Assembly: GCA_050292445.1 (NCBI GenBank)
Contig: JBNKLQ010000019.1
Coordinates: 1 to 37,845, forward strand
DNA: 37,845 nucleotides
DNA from: Leptofilum sp050292445
GTDB lineage: Bacteria > Chloroflexota > Anaerolineae > Promineifilales > Promineifilaceae
Direction: 5' to 3'
Shown: positions 9,188-17,700 of the stretch, in pieces
Numbering within the stretch: position 1 is the stretch's first letter
Layout: the number at the start of each line of letters is the position of its first letter
Position numbers and translations under genes: made by a program
Notes under the pieces: model-generated
The model's database searches: none
What the model saw: only the letters and a program-made list of their open reading frames with translations
Told to the model about the DNA's origin: nothing

Positions 9188-9955
9188 TCATAACACCCCA
9201 TTTTGAATCTTCTCAATCGCTTGCCGCACTGCCCCAGAACAATTTTGAAACTGCTTTGACCCTTGCATCTCAATAGTCCGCGGTCGCGGCAGGGCAATTT
9301 CGATGCGCTCAGTAATGGTAGCTGGCTGCCCTCCCATCACCACCACCTCATCAGCCAGCAGCACCGCTTCGGCAATGCTGTGAGTAACCATGAACACCGT
9401 AACGGGCAGTGCGGCCCAAATACGCAGCAATTCCTGCCCCATGCGCTCCCGCGTCAGGGCATCCAATGCCCCAAATGGTTCATCCAACAGCAGCAGCGAT
9501 GGCCGGTGCACCAGCGCTCGCGCCAGGGCAACCCGCTGCGCCATCCCGCCAGACAGCTGTGCTGGATAGCTTTGCTCATTTCCAGCAAGACCCACCAAAT
9601 TCAACATGTCTCGTACGGCCGTATCCGACTCTGCCAATGAAGCACCCTTGACCTCTAGCGGCAAACACACGTTTTCGTAAGCGGTGCGCCAGGGCATGAG
9701 ATTTTCCTTTTGAAACATGAGGCCAATCGAAGGCGGTTGGCCGTTGGGCGGGTTGGCGTACTGGATTTGGCCAGAAGACGGCCGTAATAACCCCGCCAAT
9801 AGTCGGACCAGCGTCGATTTCCCCACGCCCGATGGTCCCACCAACGCCGTAAAGCCACCCGCAGGCAGAGAAAACGACAAGTTAGCCAATACTTTTTGCT
9901 TCTCTCCAAAAACGTGGCTGACGTTTTGGACGGTAAGAAAAGGAGAGGGATTCAT
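9188..9955 (-). CDS. ABC transporter ATPase of the predicted riboflavin importer
   Basis: A 255-residue ATPase of the SsuB/TauB/ThiZ type. Walker A is GPSGVGKST, the Q loop is in LMFQKENLMPW, the signature is LSGGMAQRVALARAL, Walker B is LLLLDEPFGALD and the H loop is in VTHSIAEAV; all are intact. It is the last of three same-strand genes behind the FMN riboswitch and should power uptake by the permease at 11109-11879. About 105 bases holding a hairpin-rich repeat separate it from the binding-protein gene, so its expression relative to the first two genes may differ. Confidence 0.9.
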   Translation of the reverse strand: MNPSPFLTVQNVSHVFGEKQKVLANLSFSLPAGGFTALVGPSGVGKSTLVRLLAGLLRPSSGQIQYANPPNGQPPSIGLMFQKENLMPWRTAYENVCLPLEVKGASLAESDTAVRDMLNLVGLAGNEQSYPAQLSGGMAQRVALARALVHRPSLLLLDEPFGALDALTRERMGQELLRIWAALPVTVFMVTHSIAEAVLLADEVVVMGGQPATITERIEIALPRPRTIEMQGSKQFQNCSGAVRQAIEKIQNGVL

Positions 9956-9965
9956 AGGTGGCAGT

Positions 9966-10047
9966 GCCCCCCCTCCATAATCCTAACCCTCAGAGGGAGA
10001 GGAAACCTGCTCCCGCTCCCTTGTAGGGAGCGGATTGGGGTGAGGGC
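9966..10047. repeat. C/G-rich hairpin repeat between binding-protein and ATPase genes
   Basis: The spacer holds CCGCTCCC (10013-10020) and GGGAGCGG (10026-10033), an 8-bp stem with loop TTGTA, flanked by CCCTC and GAGGG tracts that can pair further out. This looks like a small dispersed repeat rather than a plain terminator, since no T-run follows on the reverse strand. It may stabilise the upstream mRNA or reduce read-through. Confidence 0.5.
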
Positions 10048-10060
10048 AAGAATATCTAAT

Positions 10061-11047
10061 TTATTCATTATTGGTCAAAACAAACTCATTGGTGAAAACG
10101 GCCGTTAAATCCGGCAGCGGGGCATCTAGCAAACCCGCATCTAACAGCACTTGCTGGGTGTTTTGCCACGATTCCAGGTCCGATAGGCCCAATGTGTCGG
10201 CCTGCCACAGCGGCAGCGACGCTGCCAAAACCGCCCGACGGTCATTTTCTAGCCCCTCAACGTAATTTTTACTGATCGCAAAGGCACCGTCAGGGTTAGC
10301 CAAGGTATCCGTTAGGCCGCGCAAGGCTGCGCCCACAAATCGTTCCACCATCTCTGGGTTTTCGGCAATCGTCGTCTCATTGGTGATGATGCCGTTGGCC
10401 ACCATATCAATGTAATCTGACACCTGGATGACGTTAATGGCTTCACCACGTCCGGCGAGCTGCACCGGTTCGTTGTTGGCATAGCCTACCACCGCCTCCG
10501 ATTGGTCGCCCAACAGGGATTCAATCTGGTTGAAGCCAATATCCTGGCCAGCTACATCATCTGGCTGCAAGCCGCTGGCAGAAAGCAGGCCAAGATAGCC
10601 TATGTAGCTCGCACCAAAAAAGCCAGGAAGTCCCACGGAACGGCCGTTTAAATCTGCCGGTGTTTTAATATTGGCCTCTGCTTTGCTCACCACAGCAATG
10701 GGAAATTTTTGGAACCATTCCATCACGTAGACCACCGGTATCTCCTGCGAACGGGCCAACAGCACCTGCTCCCCACTAACAATAGCAAACGGAAGCTCAT
10801 TGGCCCCCACCAACGAGACACCATCTGTCTCAAAACTGTAATCAAATTCCACGGCAAATCCAGCTTCTTCAAAATAACCTTTATCCACAGCCACATAAAA
10901 CGGCGCAAACTGCGGATCAGCGACATAGCCCATGGGCAACCGAAGCGGCATCAATTCTGTCTCCGCCGGTTCATCTGCCCCACAGGCAGCCAACAGCAAC
11001 ACAATTGCACACATGCTTATGAATATACGAAGTTGCTTTTGCATCAT
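10061..11047 (-). CDS. ribY: Substrate-binding lipoprotein of the predicted riboflavin ABC importer (RibY-like)
   Basis: A 328-residue lipoprotein: signal peptide ending LLLAAC with Cys22, then an NMT1/THI5-like periplasmic-binding fold starting LRLPMGYVADPQFAPFYVAVDKGYF. The PADLNGRSVGLPG segment is typical of this family. THI5-like proteins bind thiamine precursors in ThiY, but here the operon is headed by an FMN riboswitch, so riboflavin is the better guess, as proposed for RibY of Chloroflexus. AAAGGAAC precedes the ATG. It lies 61 bases after the permease stop. The substrate is inferred from regulation, not from binding residues. Confidence 0.85.
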   Translation of the reverse strand: MMQKQLRIFISMCAIVLLLAACGADEPAETELMPLRLPMGYVADPQFAPFYVAVDKGYFEEAGFAVEFDYSFETDGVSLVGANELPFAIVSGEQVLLARSQEIPVVYVMEWFQKFPIAVVSKAEANIKTPADLNGRSVGLPGFFGASYIGYLGLLSASGLQPDDVAGQDIGFNQIESLLGDQSEAVVGYANNEPVQLAGRGEAINVIQVSDYIDMVANGIITNETTIAENPEMVERFVGAALRGLTDTLANPDGAFAISKNYVEGLENDRRAVLAASLPLWQADTLGLSDLESWQNTQQVLLDAGLLDAPLPDLTAVFTNEFVLTNNE

Positions 11048-11108
11048 ATTGTTCCTTTGTTTTTATTGACTGGCAGCGAGTCGCTTTAACTAGCCACCAT
11101 TACTAATT

Positions 11109-11879
11109 CTACTGATTCAATTGCCAGCGGAGCAGCCGCTTTTCCACAATGGTCACAAATCCATACAGGCTTAAGGCAATGGCAGACAGTGTAAACAGAA
11201 CCACAAATACCAAATCAGTTTTGAACTGGTAGCGGGCAGTGATGAGTAAATAACCAAGCCCTTCCGTTTTTGGCTGGACAAACTCTCCCACCAGCGCACC
11301 AATGACGCTAAGCGTCGCCCCCAGCTTGAGCCCGGCCAGGACAATTGGCAAAGCGGCGGGCCATTCCAATTTGCGGAAAGTTTGCCAGCGCGTAGCCTGC
11401 AAAGAATCCATCAACTCGTACAGCTCACGCGGCACAGAGCGCAGCCCAGCAATGATGTTGATCAGCACAGGAAAGAAAACAACCAGAACCGCCACCAGCA
11501 CTCTCGCCCAAAACGTGGAGCGTATCCAAATGGTTAGTAAGGGGGCCACAGCAATCACGGGAATTGCCTGAGAAGCAATCAGATACGGGGAAATCAATCG
11601 CTCAGCCAGAGGAGATTTGGCCAGCAAGTAACCCAGCGGCAGCGAAATAAACGCACCGATAAGCAGGCCGGGTATCACTTCGCTGATGGTGATAAGGCTG
11701 TGACGCAGGAGACGGCCGTCTGCCAGCACCAGCCCAAACTGCCGGGCCACATCCAGCGGGCCAGGCAAAATAAATTTATCGTAGGCACCCAGCCACACCA
11801 GCAGCTGCCACAGCAAAAGCAACAGCACAAAGGAGAGGGAAACCGTCACCGAAACGGGCTGCCGACGCAACCAGCTCAT
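11109..11879 (-). CDS. ribX: ABC permease of the predicted riboflavin importer (RibX-like)
   Basis: A BinPDT-type permease of about 256 residues with six hydrophobic segments. The EAA coupling loop is visible as ELYELMDSLQATRWQTFRKL followed by PAALPIVLAGLKLGA. I chose ATG at 11879, which has GTGAGG six bases upstream, over the in-frame GTG at 11891 that lies within that ribosome site. It is the first gene after the FMN riboswitch and its terminator, so it should be switched off when FMN is plentiful. The family also transports thiamine precursors, taurine and sulfonates; riboflavin is assigned from the riboswitch. Confidence 0.87.
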   Translation of the reverse strand: MSWLRRQPVSVTVSLSFVLLLLLWQLLVWLGAYDKFILPGPLDVARQFGLVLADGRLLRHSLITISEVIPGLLIGAFISLPLGYLLAKSPLAERLISPYLIASQAIPVIAVAPLLTIWIRSTFWARVLVAVLVVFFPVLINIIAGLRSVPRELYELMDSLQATRWQTFRKLEWPAALPIVLAGLKLGATLSVIGALVGEFVQPKTEGLGYLLITARYQFKTDLVFVVLFTLSAIALSLYGFVTIVEKRLLRWQLNQ

Positions 11880-11981
11880 AAAGATCCTCACAAGTTTGTT
11901 GGGGCAAGGGAAAATTGCACGCGGGGAGCGGCTGCCAAATAGCAGCTGTCAAACGAAAACGGCCGTTTCCAACCACGCCAC

Positions 11982-12009
11982 AAAAAAAGCCCCACAACAA
12001 ATGTGGGGC
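11982..12009 (-). terminator. Riboswitch-controlled intrinsic terminator
   Basis: On the reverse strand GCCCCACA and TGTGGGGC form a perfect 8-bp stem (11989-11996 with 12002-12009), followed at once by seven T. It lies between the FMN aptamer and the permease start, about 100 bases before the ATG, so it is the likely expression platform: FMN binding favours termination. Confidence 0.85.
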
Positions 12010-12054
12010 AACAAAAGCATGGCATAACAAACAAAAACGCAGCGCGTCTCGTTT

Positions 12055-12281
12055 ACCTTCTCCCATCCAGACTATACTGTCGGCTCTGGAATCCCACCAG
12101 ATCAACCTCAATCCGGTAATCAGTGATCGGTATTCAGTAATCAGTTTGGGCTTACTTTTACTGATTACTGATAACTGTTCACTGAATACTGACCTTTGGT
12201 TCGCGGGCTTGGCCTGCGCGGGCCTCACCGCCGGTCGGGAATTGAGCGTCAAATTTTGCGCTCGCACCCTGCCCCGAAGGT
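12055..12281 (-). promoter_or_regulatory. FMN riboswitch (RFN element)
   Basis: The reverse strand holds the conserved RFN blocks in order: GGGGCAGGGTG, TTCCCGACCGGCGGT, GCCCGCGA, TCTGGTG..ATTCCAGAGCC, GACAGTATAGTCTGGATGG and GAGAAGG. The closing helix P1 pairs ACCTTC (12276-12281) with GAAGGT (12055-12060). The P2 arm is extended by a GAGCG..CGCTC stem. The variable arm between GCCCGCGA and TCTGGTG is greatly lengthened by a repeat-built hairpin (12115-12194), leaving the core intact. RFN elements sense FMN and repress riboflavin synthesis or uptake. Here the controlled genes are a three-gene ABC importer. Confidence 0.96.
12115..12194. repeat. Short-motif inverted repeat inside the riboswitch variable arm
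   Basis: Copies and near-copies of TCAGTAATCAGT and TCAGTATTCAGTGAACAG on one side face their complements ACTGATTACTGA on the other, so the whole stretch folds into one long imperfect hairpin with a G/C-poor apex. The repeat unit is about seven to eight bases. It occupies only the variable arm of the FMN aptamer. Confidence 0.8.
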
Positions 12282-12302
12282 ATTTATTTTCTTGTGGGGT
12301 TG

Positions 12303-12330
12303 ATTATACAGAAGCAGGGGGGGGCGTCAA
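12303..12330 (-). promoter_or_regulatory. Sigma70-type promoter for the FMN riboswitch operon
   Basis: Read on the reverse strand, TTGACG (12325-12330) and TATAAT (12303-12308) are separated by 16 bases. Transcription would begin near 12296, about 15 bases before the aptamer's first helix, which is the expected spacing for a riboswitch leader. Confidence 0.8.
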
Positions 12331-12416
12331 TTGTTTCTTGCGGTTTTTGGAGAGGAGGATGAGGAAACGGCCGTTTGCGGACGATACAATTCCGTATTCT
12401 ATTTCATTATCAGCCC

Positions 12417-12839
12417 TTAACCAGATTCTGCTCGTTGTTTAAGCCCAGCAGCAAAGGCCTCAAAACTGGCAGTAAGATCGGGTAGGGAACGGCCGAAAAT
12501 GGGCAGCAGCAAGCCGCTAAAGATTTCCTCCGTATGAAAGGTTGTTTGGCCAGCGCCATCAGGCGTTAACGTGTGGGTCCGCTCCGATTTGAACAAGCCA
12601 AACGGCAGGCCACCGGTAAGAACCATCTGTTTACCTGGTTCAAAAGCGGTTACTTTCACGGCAAACGCTTGATCCGGGCTAAATTTGGTAAAAAACTTTA
12701 CCTTTTCCCCCAAAGCCAGCCGCCCTTCAATGCGCACCATGCCAGGATCCCATTCTGGGTAGCTAGCCGTGTCAACTAAAATATCCCAGACTTTTTGCGG
12801 CGGGGCTGCGATCTTTGCTGTTGCCTGGTATCTTTTCAT
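12417..12839 (-). CDS. SRPBCC/START-like domain protein
   Basis: A 140-residue single-domain protein of the polyketide cyclase/START-like superfamily: ATAKIAAPPQKVWDILVDTASYPEWDP at the N terminus, beta strands through the middle, and a long C-terminal helix with LPDLTASFEAFAAGLKQRAE. Such proteins bind hydrophobic ligands in a cavity; no ligand can be named. ATG at 12839 has AGGAGG eight bases upstream and is preferred to TTG two codons earlier. It is the last gene of an AraC-DUF1801-SRPBCC run with 14-base gaps, so it is probably controlled by the AraC regulator. Confidence 0.88.
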   Translation of the reverse strand: MKRYQATAKIAAPPQKVWDILVDTASYPEWDPGMVRIEGRLALGEKVKFFTKFSPDQAFAVKVTAFEPGKQMVLTGGLPFGLFKSERTHTLTPDGAGQTTFHTEEIFSGLLLPIFGRSLPDLTASFEAFAAGLKQRAESG

Positions 12840-12853
12840 CGCCAAACCCTCCT

Positions 12854-13207
12854 TTACTTTTGCAGCGCCTGCCGCACATAATCTTGCAGCGCCTCGCGAT
12901 TAAAATCTGGCGACTTGATGCGCAAGGTACGCGCTTTTTTACCGTCGCCTTCCAGCAAGCCATATTCATCTTGCAATGCAACGCCATCAAAAAAGATCAG
13001 CGAGATTTTGCCTTTGCCCACGACAGTTTGAATATGATTTTTAGTCGTACCGTAGACCAGACAATTTTTCCATTTGATGGATTCGTTCAGGTCTGGAGCA
13101 GCCTCCAAAATACAGGCGCGAATCCCTAAAAAGAGCGGCGCGATCTCATCGTTGAGGTTGGTGATGTATTCATTAACAATATCGTTTCGGGATGGTTGAT
13201 AGTTCAT
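12854..13207 (-). CDS. DUF1801 (YdhG-like) protein
   Basis: A 117-residue protein. The IVNEYITNLNDEIAPLFLGIRACILEAAPDLNESIKW start, a GKISLIFFDGVALQD core and the closing LRIKSPDFNREALQDYVRQAL helix match the DUF1801/YdhG family, which is cytoplasmic and of unknown biochemical role. It lies between the AraC regulator (14-base gap) and the SRPBCC gene (14-base gap), a combination often found together in small stress- or xenobiotic-type operons. Function remains inference. Confidence 0.87.
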   Translation of the reverse strand: MNYQPSRNDIVNEYITNLNDEIAPLFLGIRACILEAAPDLNESIKWKNCLVYGTTKNHIQTVVGKGKISLIFFDGVALQDEYGLLEGDGKKARTLRIKSPDFNREALQDYVRQALQK

Positions 13208-13221
13208 AGTGACATATTATC

Positions 13222-13974
13222 CTACTCATGTGCATGTTCATTGTAAGAAGCGGCCATAAGATTGTCTTGCAAAATAGAGTTGGCCTCAAAATAGGCTAAC
13301 GGTGAAAGTCCGGTCATCTTCTTGAAGGCGTTATTGAGGTGAGGTTGGTCGTAAAATGAGTCAGCATTGACGTATTCCACAATGCGGGGCATGCCGGTTG
13401 CAAAATCGCAAGTCTGCCCCAAGAACTGGTGCACATTTTGAATGGCCCGCAGCTCCTTCTGGCTTATGCCCAAGACAGATTTGTACAGCCTACGCTTATG
13501 TCGGGGTGAATACGCTGCCAGCCAATCGGTTTCCGCCAGTGAAGGTTGAAACATGGGTGCGATTATCTTTTTGGTGCGTCGTTTGGCGATGGCAGCAACA
13601 ATCTGGCTGGCAAAAGCAGCCAGATCAGAAACGGGATTTTCCAGCCATCGTTGTTCTAAATACGAATTAACGGGCATCTGTTTCTGCCAGAACAGTTCGG
13701 CAAAGGGCAATGTAAACCGAGCACCATATACGTCGAGCGGCGCTTTTAAGACGAGGTCCAGCCGTTGCGTGTGCAAGGTTTTGAGCGTCTGTCTCGGAAG
13801 TGGTACATCGGCCCAGGTCATCTCACCTTTGTGGATGTAGAAAAAGTCAAAAAAAAGTTCGGGGATAAAAATATCGGAAACGGCCGTTACCTGCCCCACA
13901 TCAATTGACATCCGCCAGCAAAATAACAGCTCTGGCAACGCTTCCTCTTTTCTAATCTGAAACGAGATTTTCAT
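13222..13974 (-). CDS. AraC-family transcriptional regulator
   Basis: A 250-residue protein. Residues 1-140 form a cupin-like sensing domain of the DUF6597 kind. The C-terminal part (about 150-240) has the AraC double helix-turn-helix: RHKRRLYKSVLGISQKELRAIQN and FYDQPHLNNAFKKMTGLSPLAYF, the latter a clear recognition signature. It heads the operon with DUF1801 and SRPBCC genes and most likely regulates it. The effector is unknown. It is divergent from the 57-residue membrane protein gene, leaving about 97 bases for promoters. Confidence 0.9.
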   Translation of the reverse strand: MKISFQIRKEEALPELLFCWRMSIDVGQVTAVSDIFIPELFFDFFYIHKGEMTWADVPLPRQTLKTLHTQRLDLVLKAPLDVYGARFTLPFAELFWQKQMPVNSYLEQRWLENPVSDLAAFASQIVAAIAKRRTKKIIAPMFQPSLAETDWLAAYSPRHKRRLYKSVLGISQKELRAIQNVHQFLGQTCDFATGMPRIVEYVNADSFYDQPHLNNAFKKMTGLSPLAYFEANSILQDNLMAASYNEHAHE

Positions 13975-14018
13975 GCCACTAAAGTTATGTTAGCCTTTTC
14001 CCATCTCTACCGGATCTA

Positions 14019-14027
14019 TGTTATACT
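14019..14027 (+). promoter_or_regulatory. Extended -10 promoter of the 57-residue protein gene
   Basis: TG, one base, then TATACT forms an extended -10 element with no good -35. It lies 44 bases before the ATG at 14072, in the spacer divergent from the AraC gene. Confidence 0.5.
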
Positions 14028-14071
14028 GACGGGCGCAAAGTAGCAGATATTTATTTAAGGAGTCAATTCTA

Positions 14072-14245
14072 ATGGCCAAAGTAAGAAAACGGCGTCAGCC
14101 CAAGAAGAAGCCACCACAGATTTCAGAGAAAAACCGAATTTACAATCGCAAACGCACCTTTGCCGAGAAGTTCTTGCTGGTGATGGGTATTCTCATCGTT
14201 CTCAGCATGGTTTTGACCCTGGTTATTTCCCGAAATGGTTTCTAA
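14072..14245 (+). CDS. Small basic single-span membrane protein (57 residues)
   Basis: An open frame of 57 codons that is shorter than common ORF cutoffs. AAGGAG stands nine bases before the ATG and an extended -10 promoter lies upstream. The first 33 residues are very basic (MAKVRKRRQPKKKPP at the start), followed by one hydrophobic helix (about 34-52) ending in SRNGF. The positive-inside rule puts the N terminus in the cytoplasm. I do not recognise the family. The basic tail could bind nucleic acid, lipid head groups or ribosomes. Good ribosome site, promoter and following hairpin make it a credible gene. Confidence 0.75.
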   Translation: MAKVRKRRQPKKKPPQISEKNRIYNRKRTFAEKFLLVMGILIVLSMVLTLVISRNGF

Positions 14246-14277
14246 TGTTTTCGAGTAGTAACCGTATCGCACCTTAT

Positions 14278-14308
14278 CCCCGGCACTGCCTGGCGCAGTC
14301 TGCCGGGG
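14278..14308 (+). terminator. Hairpin after the small membrane protein gene
   Basis: CCCCGGCA (14278-14285) pairs with TGCCGGGG (14301-14308), and the CTGC/GCAG inside extends the stem. It follows the 57-residue gene by about 30 bases. There is no T-run, so it is a weak or factor-assisted terminator at best. Confidence 0.45.
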
Positions 14309-14343
14309 TGACAGGCAGCGGCCACAATTAATCTAGATAAGGC

Positions 14344-14742
14344 TTACAGCGTTACCTCCTCACAAATAGCATCGGCCTCAATTTCTACTAACATTTCTGG
14401 TTCCAGTAATGAGTTTACTTCTACCAGCGTTGCCGCTGGGCGAATTTGCCCAAACCGTTCGCCATGCGCTCTTGCGACCTCATCCCAATCGGTCACATCC
14501 GTAACGAAGATACGGGTCCGCACAACATCCGTTAGTTCTGCCCCTGCATTTTGCAACGCTTGCTCAATTTTGTTCAGGATGAATACCGTTTGGGCATAGG
14601 GATCATCAGCACCAACGAGATCGCCATCGCCATTTACGGCCGTTGTCCCCGCCACATGCACGTAAGGCCCCACACGCACCGCTCGCGAATAACCCACGAT
14701 TGATTCCCAGGGGGTACCGCTTGAAATGTTCATTCGTTTCAC
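14344..14742 (-). CDS. RidA-family enamine/imine deaminase
   Basis: This 132-residue protein has the YjgF/YER057c/UK114 fold. RTRIFVTDVTDWDEV and RPAATLVEV are family marks; Arg101 matches the substrate-binding Arg105 of E. coli RidA, and the closing EIEADAI holds the conserved Glu. RidA hydrolyses reactive 2-aminoacrylate formed by PLP enzymes. The N-terminal region is longer than the shortest RidA and lacks the usual first strand sequence, so this may be a Rid2-7 type rather than true RidA. It follows the giant kinase gene by 10 bases on the same strand. Confidence 0.9.
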   Translation of the reverse strand: MKRMNISSGTPWESIVGYSRAVRVGPYVHVAGTTAVNGDGDLVGADDPYAQTVFILNKIEQALQNAGAELTDVVRTRIFVTDVTDWDEVARAHGERFGQIRPAATLVEVNSLLEPEMLVEIEADAICEEVTL

Positions 14743-14752
14743 ATGATTCTCC

Positions 14753-17700
14753 TTATTCAGATGACTCTATTTGCAAATAGAGGTTGGTAATTCTTTTGTG
14801 TGTGGGAACTTGCTCTAAAAAGGCAACGGCCGTTTCAGGATTATGAAAATTGTCAGCCCAATTTTGTAACTTATTGTACGCTTGACGCAAGATTGTCACC
14901 GCACGTGGATCGCGAATCGCTTCAAAAACATCAAAGCAAAACATATGCACACGAAAAGGATCTAGCAAACCCTCTAAACTATTCTGCTCCAAAAACGGGA
15001 AAACGTTTTCAACAAGCGCAACAGCCCTACTTACATCATTGTCTAAGAGCTTTGCTTTTGCTAATCCCGCCCTACATTCCATGGCCATGTCCTCTTGCTT
15101 CAATTCCTCAAAAATCCTGATGCCACCCTCATAAGCTTCTGCAGCCTCGATATAACGTCCCAAGCCAAGCTGCGCGTGACCTAAACGCATAAATGCAATA
15201 CCTTCAGTCGGAAAATAGTCCAGCATTTGAGCAATTGTTAATGCATCCAAACAATATTTTTCCGAAATCTCAAATGTTTGCTGAATATAATGCAACTCGC
15301 CTAAATTGCAGAGTGCCAAACTCTCGCCCCAGCGTTCCCCTGTCTCACGCATGACGTGCACCGATTGTTCAAAGAAATTCTTAGCCCCTACAAAATCAAA
15401 TTGGCGACAAGCGACCATTCCTAAATTATTGAACATCCCCCCTTCCGAACGACGGTCGCCTAGCCGTTGGTATAGTTGCAATGCCTGCTCACAATATGCC
15501 TTGGCCTGGTCCAAATGACCCTGAAAAATAGCCACACCACCAAACCAGCGCAAACTATCTGCCTCTATTTTGATTAAGTCAGAATCCGTTGCGAGCGTTC
15601 TAGCCTGTTCCAAATACGGCTTCGCCTCTTCAAACTCATTTAAACGGAAATGAGCTTGTCCAAGGTTGAGTAAGCCATTTGCCTCAATGCCAGGCATTGA
15701 TAGTTGCTGACCTATTTCAACAATCTTCTGTGCAACTTCAATTGCCTCCGAAAATTTATTTGTTAGCAGGAAAAAGTTTACCTGCCGCAACATTACCTGC
15801 GCCTCGCGAGCGTGGTCTTCAAATTTATCTACAATATTTATTAGCTGTGCCAAGTCCTTTTCTTGATCTGCACGATTCCCCTGAACATTGTACACTGCTT
15901 CACGGGCCAGTAGGAGCGTGTAACGAAGGACAAAATTGTCTTCTGAACACAACTCCAAAGCTCGACTAAAAAAGATGATGGCTTCTTTATTGGCAAATTG
16001 AGCGGCAGCCTTTTCGCCAGCATGTCTAAGATAATTTATTGCTTTATATATCTTCCCAGCATGCAACAAATGCTCTGCAATCAAACCCGTAAACTCATTG
16101 AGCCGCTCAGCACTATGCTCTATCAGCCATTGTGCCACAAGGTAATGATAATGTTGTCGGGCATTCTTCAGGATAGTTTGATAGGTCGCATCCCGCAAAA
16201 TAGCATGTTTAAAGATATATTCTTCGGCGTCGCTAATAGTTGAATTTTCTCGACGGAAAATAAATTCTCGGGTGCGCAACATATTCAAAGAACTCTTAAG
16301 CTCTGCGAAGCCAGCTTGATCTTCCCTCATGTTGTGAATAGCGCCATCCCAAAAAACACGCCCGACGATTGATGCCCTTTGCAAATCTCCTCTAAACTTT
16401 GGTTCTAGACTGTCTAAACGCGCTTGAACAATCCCGATTAAGGTTGTGGGAATGCTTAATTCATTTAACCTCGTAAGCTCAACTTCCCACGTTTCATCTG
16501 CTGGCAAAATAACTTCATCTTCAATAAGCATTTTTACCAACTCTTCAATGTATAATGGATTCCCTTCACCTCTCTCAACTATAATTCTTCTGAGCTCCTT
16601 TGGAATGGCGTTAACTTTATTCAAAACCTCTTTTACCAATCGGCTACTTTCGCGTTTGGATAGGGGGCTAAGGGTTCGAATCGTGTGAGAGGCTTGTCCC
16701 TCACCCCAATGCGGACGATTTTGAAAGAGACTGGGACGGGCAGCCATTAAGAACAGTAACTGGCAATCAGTTGTTGCCAACGCTAGTTGAGACAAAAAAT
16801 CAAGCGAACTGTCATCGGCCCAGTGAATATCTTCTAGCACAATAAGTGTCGGTAGCTCTTGTGCAGTCTGTTTGAAATAGTTAGTCAAATATTCCTGTGC
16901 TCTATCGCGCAACTGGCGGGCATCGCCAAGCTCTTGAAATAGTTGTTCAGATAGCGGGGTGTTCCCAGTTGGTGTTCTCACCGAACTTCCATCTGAAGTA
17001 ATCCCCTGAAGATAGGGACTATTGCCAAAATCAAAGCCTAGCAACTGGCCAATGAAATGAGCCTGCATCTGGCTGGATTGACCAGGCCCCAGACGATTTA
17101 TAACACCCGTTTCAAATTTTTGGCGTACTGTGGCTACCGGATCGCTATCTTTTATTTGGAAGCGAAAACTAAACAGGTCGCGGATAAGTGCATAAGGGAG
17201 ATTTTGCACTTCCTGGTTGCCGCGACCCTTAAAAAAGAATATCTCCTCGGGCTGCAAATCTACCCAATCACTAAATTCTGCCAGCAAACGTGACTTGCCC
17301 ACACCGGCATCACCAACAACGGTTACAATTTGCTGTTCTTGCTCTTCAACTACCAGATAAAAAGCATCCTGGAGGGCATTAAATTCAGCTTCTCGGCCCA
17401 CCATGTTGGTTTCTATCCCCTCTATGCCCCGCTGAAGCATACGGAAGGTACGAGCCTTGGCTCGATGGACTAAATAAGTTTTAAGGGGTTTGGCAACACT
17501 GGGTAAACTTATTGTATCAAAAAGCTCCGTATCAAAAATGCCGCGAATATGGCGATAGGTATCGTGGGTGATTAGAATTCGGCCGTTTGGTGTGATCCGA
17601 TTAATAGCTAAGGCAAGGTTCACAGTGGGGCCAGCGAGCATTTTGGCAATATCCTGGCTATTACTTACAGTTGCCAAACCAGTATGAATTGTAAGCTGCA

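Larger units (their letters stand above)
11880..12416. other. Non-coding stretch: leader of the riboflavin transporter operon
   Basis: This 537-base gap is accounted for by a promoter, FMN aptamer, terminator and short 5' leader, all on the reverse strand. Two ACGGCCGT copies (11959 and 12367) fall in it outside any gene. The open frames that cross it on both strands are translations of structured RNA, not genes. Confidence 0.8.

Noticed and set aside
11776..12442. Open frames crossing the riboswitch on both strands
   Set aside because: They translate the aptamer and terminator; the RNA structure explains the sequence.
15770..16250. Possible adenylate cyclase activity of the giant kinase
   Set aside because: The metal-binding aspartates appear replaced in the cyclase homology domain (encoded near 17500-18000), so active cyclase is not supported.
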